A stretch of 8,214 bases of DNA from Comamonadaceae bacterium. Its GTDB lineage: Bacteria > Pseudomonadota > Gammaproteobacteria > Burkholderiales > Burkholderiaceae_C. Shown here in pieces: positions 6,334 to 8,214 of the stretch (positions are counted from its first letter, which is position 1; each line of letters begins with the position of its first letter). The stretch lies in the NCBI GenBank assembly GCA_013298415.1, contig JAAFHN010000098.1:1-8214 (forward strand), given 5' to 3'. Both the position numbers and the translations under genes were made by a program. The notes under the pieces are model-generated. The model ran no database searches. It saw nothing but the letters and a program-made list of their open reading frames with translations, and was not told where the DNA came from.

Positions 6334-7341
6334 CTACCGGCGCACTTGGAGCGCCCCGGGGTTCACGATGTTGGTGGGCTGGCCTTTGACGAAGTTGATC
6401 ACGTTGTCAAACGCGGCGCCGAAGTAGAGCTCGTAGCTGTTTTGCTCCACGTAGCCGATGTGGGGGGTGCAGATGCAGTTTTCTAAGCGGAGCAGGGCGT
6501 GGCCTTGCAAGATGGGCTCGCTTTCAAACACGTCCACGGCGGCCATGCCGGGGCGGCCGCGATTGAGTGCTGCGATCAGGGCATCGGTCTCAAAAAGCTC
6601 CGCTCGTGAGGTGTTCACCAAGAGTGCCGTGGGCTTCATGAGGCTCAGGTCGTCGAGCTTGATGAGGTGGCGGGTGTCGTCATTGAGGCGCAGGTGCACG
6701 CTCATCACATCGACCTGATCGAGGAATTGGGCTTTGCTCTCTGCGGCTTCGTAGCCCATTTCTTTGGCGCGAGCCAGGCTCGCCTCGCGACCCCAGATGA
6801 GCACGCGCATCCCGAATGCTTTGCCGTAGCCGGCCACCATTTGGCCGATCTTGCCGAAACCCCAGATGCCTAAGGTTTTGCCTTGCAGGGTTTGGCCCAG
6901 CCCGAAATTGGCAGGCATGCCCGCCGCCTTCAGCCCAGACTGCTGCCAAGCGCCGTGCTTCAAATTGCCGATGTATTGCGGCAGGCGGCGGATCGCCGCC
7001 ATCACAAGCGCCCAGGCCAGCTCGGCTGGCGCAACGGGTGAGCCAACGCCTTCTGCGACGGCGATGCCGCGCTCGGTGCAAGCCTGTACATCGATGTGGT
7101 TTCCCACTTTGCCGGTTTGGGCGATCAGCTTCAAGCGCGGGAGCTTTTCGATCAACAAGCGGGTGATGTGGGTGCGCTCACGGATGAGCACGAGCACATC
7201 GGCATCGCGCAGGCGCACGGCAAGCTGGCCCACGCCCTTGATGGTGTTGGTGAAAACCTTGGCGTTGTAGCCATCGAGTTTGCTGGCGCACGACAGCTTG
7301 CGCACGGCGTCTTGATAGTCGTCCAAGATCACAATATTCAT
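6334..7341 (-). CDS. D-2-hydroxyacid dehydrogenase family protein (NAD(P)-dependent)
   Basis: 335 residues, normal for the D-isomer-specific 2-hydroxyacid dehydrogenases, which interconvert 2-keto and D-2-hydroxy acids. The N-terminal catalytic part opens MNIVILDDYQD and the cofactor domain has GFGKIG (Gly161, Gly163, Gly166). The catalytic triad is Arg246 in NTSRAE, Glu275 in VFESEP and His294 in TPHIGY; the Arg-Glu spacing of 29 equals that of E. coli SerA. The C-terminus NFVKGQPTNIVNP returns to the catalytic domain. There is no ACT domain, so it is not a full SerA. The frame stays open upstream to 7725, but MNIVILDD is the natural family start and the extension lies over the divergent DUF1993 gene. 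The Shine-Dalgarno is weak. The substrate (glyoxylate/hydroxypyruvate, phosphoglycerate, lactate-like or other) is not decidable. Confidence 0.93.
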   Translation of the reverse strand: MNIVILDDYQDAVRKLSCASKLDGYNAKVFTNTIKGVGQLAVRLRDADVLVLIRERTHITRLLIEKLPRLKLIAQTGKVGNHIDVQACTERGIAVAEGVGSPVAPAELAWALVMAAIRRLPQYIGNLKHGAWQQSGLKAAGMPANFGLGQTLQGKTLGIWGFGKIGQMVAGYGKAFGMRVLIWGREASLARAKEMGYEAAESKAQFLDQVDVMSVHLRLNDDTRHLIKLDDLSLMKPTALLVNTSRAELFETDALIAALNRGRPGMAAVDVFESEPILQGHALLRLENCICTPHIGYVEQNSYELYFGAAFDNVINFVKGQPTNIVNPGALQVRR

Positions 7342-7343
7342 AG

Positions 7344-7375
7344 CTCGGCATTGTGCATGCAGGTTTGTCGCCGAG
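7344..7375. promoter_or_regulatory. divergent intergenic region with inverted repeat
   Basis: The 100 bp between the divergent starts (7341 minus, 7442 plus) must hold both promoters. CTCGGC (7344-7349) and GCCGAG (7370-7375) form a 6-bp inverted repeat around an 8-bp palindrome TGCATGCA (7354-7361). TATGCT (7380-7385) could be a plus-strand -10, but no matching -35 is seen. A shared operator is possible but weakly supported. Confidence 0.3.
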
Positions 7376-7431
7376 GGCTTATGCTTGATTGGCGTTTTTG
7401 CGGATTCACCCGAATTCGCGCCCAACCCAAC

Positions 7432-7436
7432 GAGGA
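7432..7436 (+). promoter_or_regulatory. ribosome binding site of the DUF1993 gene
   Basis: GAGGA lies 5 nt before the ATG at 7442. It decides this start over the in-frame ATG at 7382-7387 region upstream, whose extra residues are not family-like. Confidence 0.7.
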
Positions 7437-7441
7437 CTTCC

Positions 7442-7954
7442 ATGACGATTTCAATGTACTCGGCCAGCGTGCCAGTGTTCAAGCGCATGCTCAGCAACCT
7501 GAGCCATTTTTTGGACCGCGCCGAAGCCCATGCGGCGGCGAAGAAGTTTGACGTGAACAACTTCATGGTGGCGCGACTTGCGCCAGACATGCTGCCCTTC
7601 ACTCGCCAGGTGCTGATTGCTTGCGACGCCGCGAAAAACGGCTTGATGCGGATTTCGGGTGTGGAAGCGCCCAAATTCGACGACACGGAGAGCACCATCG
7701 CCCAGCTCAAAGAGCGGATCGCCAAAACGATTGCCTACATCGATTCCGTGCCCGCCGACAAAGTGGACGGCACCGAAGAGAAGGAAATCACCTTTCCCGT
7801 GGGCAAAGACGCCACCCGCACCATGAAGGGCGAGGCTTACTTGAAGCACTGGGTGCTGCCCAATGTGTTTTTCCACGTGACGACCACCTATGCGCTGCTG
7901 CGCGCAGGTGGCGTGGAGCTGGGCAAGGGCGACTACCTGGTGGGCGCGGGCTGA
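7442..7954 (+). CDS. DUF1993 family protein
   Basis: 170 residues, the usual size for DUF1993, a bacterial family of unknown function that I recall being grouped with DinB-like four-helix bundles. It opens MTISMYSASVPVFKRMLSNLSHFLDRAEAHA, which is typical. Other family-like stretches are the helix FMVARLAPDMLPFTRQVLIACDAAKNGLMRISG (~40-72), the segment TIAQLKERIAKTIAYID, and the end LKHWVLPNVFFHVTTTYALLRAGGVELGKGDYL, with a conserved-looking His in FFHVTTTYALLR. No signal peptide or membrane helix is present. The start is supported by a good Shine-Dalgarno. The gene is divergent from the hydroxyacid dehydrogenase and is followed by a strong inverted repeat, so it is probably monocistronic. 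No biochemical role can be given. Confidence 0.88.
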   Translation: MTISMYSASVPVFKRMLSNLSHFLDRAEAHAAAKKFDVNNFMVARLAPDMLPFTRQVLIACDAAKNGLMRISGVEAPKFDDTESTIAQLKERIAKTIAYIDSVPADKVDGTEEKEITFPVGKDATRTMKGEAYLKHWVLPNVFFHVTTTYALLRAGGVELGKGDYLVGAG

Positions 7955-7989
7955 GCTTTCGAGGCCTGACAGCCGATTTCACAGGAGAT

Positions 7990-8034
7990 GAGGGGTTCAG
8001 GCGGCGGAGCGGTTGCTTGCCTCCTGAACCCCTC
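7990..8034. terminator. long perfect hairpin between convergent genes, likely bidirectional terminator
   Basis: GAGGGGTTCAGG (7990-8001) and CCTGAACCCCTC (8023-8034) form a perfect 12-bp stem with a 21-nt loop. It lies between the DUF1993 stop (7954) and the stop of the minus-strand gene (8047). Flanking T-runs are poor (TCAGTCTTG on plus), so it may act as a weak terminator or an RNA-stabilising stem for both transcripts. Confidence 0.65.
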
Positions 8035-8046
8035 TCAGTCTTGCCC

Positions 8047-8214
8047 CTACGCGGCCATGCGCTCCAGCTCGGCGCGAACGTCGCAGGCGCGGCCTGAGAG
8101 GCGCAGGCGACCTGCGAGCGCTTCATTGGCGGCTCGGGGCGAGGCTGTGCTGCTGTCTACGATGCGGATCACGCGCAGCGCCCAAGAGGCGGGGCGAGGG
8201 CTGCCGTTTGCAGT
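8047..8214 (-). CDS. unidentified protein, C-terminal 55 residues (5' end outside window)
   Basis: The minus strand is open from the window edge to a TAG at 8047-8049, encoding 55 residues. The sequence is Ala/Arg/Leu-rich and partly helical, with WALRVIRIVDSS early and a likely terminal helix ANEALAGRLRLSGRACDVRAELERMAA. Codon use is GC-rich as in its neighbours, and the stop sits just before the strong inverted repeat, as expected for a gene end. A tail of this style occurs in helical signalling proteins such as chemotaxis transducers, but I cannot assign a family. It is convergent with the DUF1993 gene. Confidence 0.5.
   Translation of the reverse strand, partial: TANGSPRPASWALRVIRIVDSSTASPRAANEALAGRLRLSGRACDVRAELERMAA

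Noticed and set aside
7342..7725. N-terminal extension of the hydroxyacid dehydrogenase frame
   Set aside because: The frame is open but overlaps the DUF1993 gene, and the family start MNIVILDDYQD fits 7341 exactly.
1..8214. Mobile element, CRISPR array, phage or defence system
   Set aside because: No transposase or integrase motifs, no regularly spaced repeats, no toxin-antitoxin or nuclease domains; base composition is even apart from the short AT-rich stretch in relA.

Overview
The window looks like ordinary chromosomal sequence from a GC-rich betaproteobacterium, most likely Burkholderiales and perhaps close to Comamonadaceae. I infer this from the strong GC third-position bias, a monofunctional RelA of the EFDD type, a tRNA-Val(GAC) with encoded CCA, and protein styles typical of that group. 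No similarity search was possible, so the taxonomic placement is an impression.

Layout. A plus-strand block opens with the C-terminal part of an alpha/beta hydrolase (2-511). It overlaps the (p)ppGpp synthetase gene relA (508-2787), which is followed after 16 bp by a GNAT acetyltransferase (2804-3424). These three could be one transcript. A tRNA-Val(GAC) (3466-3542) follows, with its own TATAAT promoter overlapping the end of the GNAT gene and a strong intrinsic terminator (3550-3590). A two-gene unit comes next: a hotdog-fold thioesterase-like protein (3624-4112) and, 9 bp later, a small exported protein of unknown function (4122-4571). A 196-bp intergenic stretch with short direct and inverted repeats leads to a class 3-type aldehyde dehydrogenase (4768-6207).

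The right part holds a minus-strand D-2-hydroxyacid dehydrogenase (7341-6334), convergent with the aldehyde dehydrogenase. It is divergent from a plus-strand DUF1993 protein (7442-7954) across a 100-bp intergenic region. A 12-bp perfect inverted repeat (7990-8034) sits between the DUF1993 gene and the C-terminal end of an unidentified minus-strand gene that runs off the window (8214-8047).

Functionally this is housekeeping and central accessory metabolism: stringent-response alarmone synthesis, a valine tRNA, and two NAD(P)-linked oxidoreductases. I see no mobile element, CRISPR array, phage gene, toxin-antitoxin pair or obvious new system. The better leads are modest: a RelA with a dead hydrolase domain and an unusual Lys/Asn-rich, AT-rich linker; a hotdog protein lacking the usual active-site motif; an orphan secreted protein paired with it; and the repeats in front of the aldehyde dehydrogenase gene.
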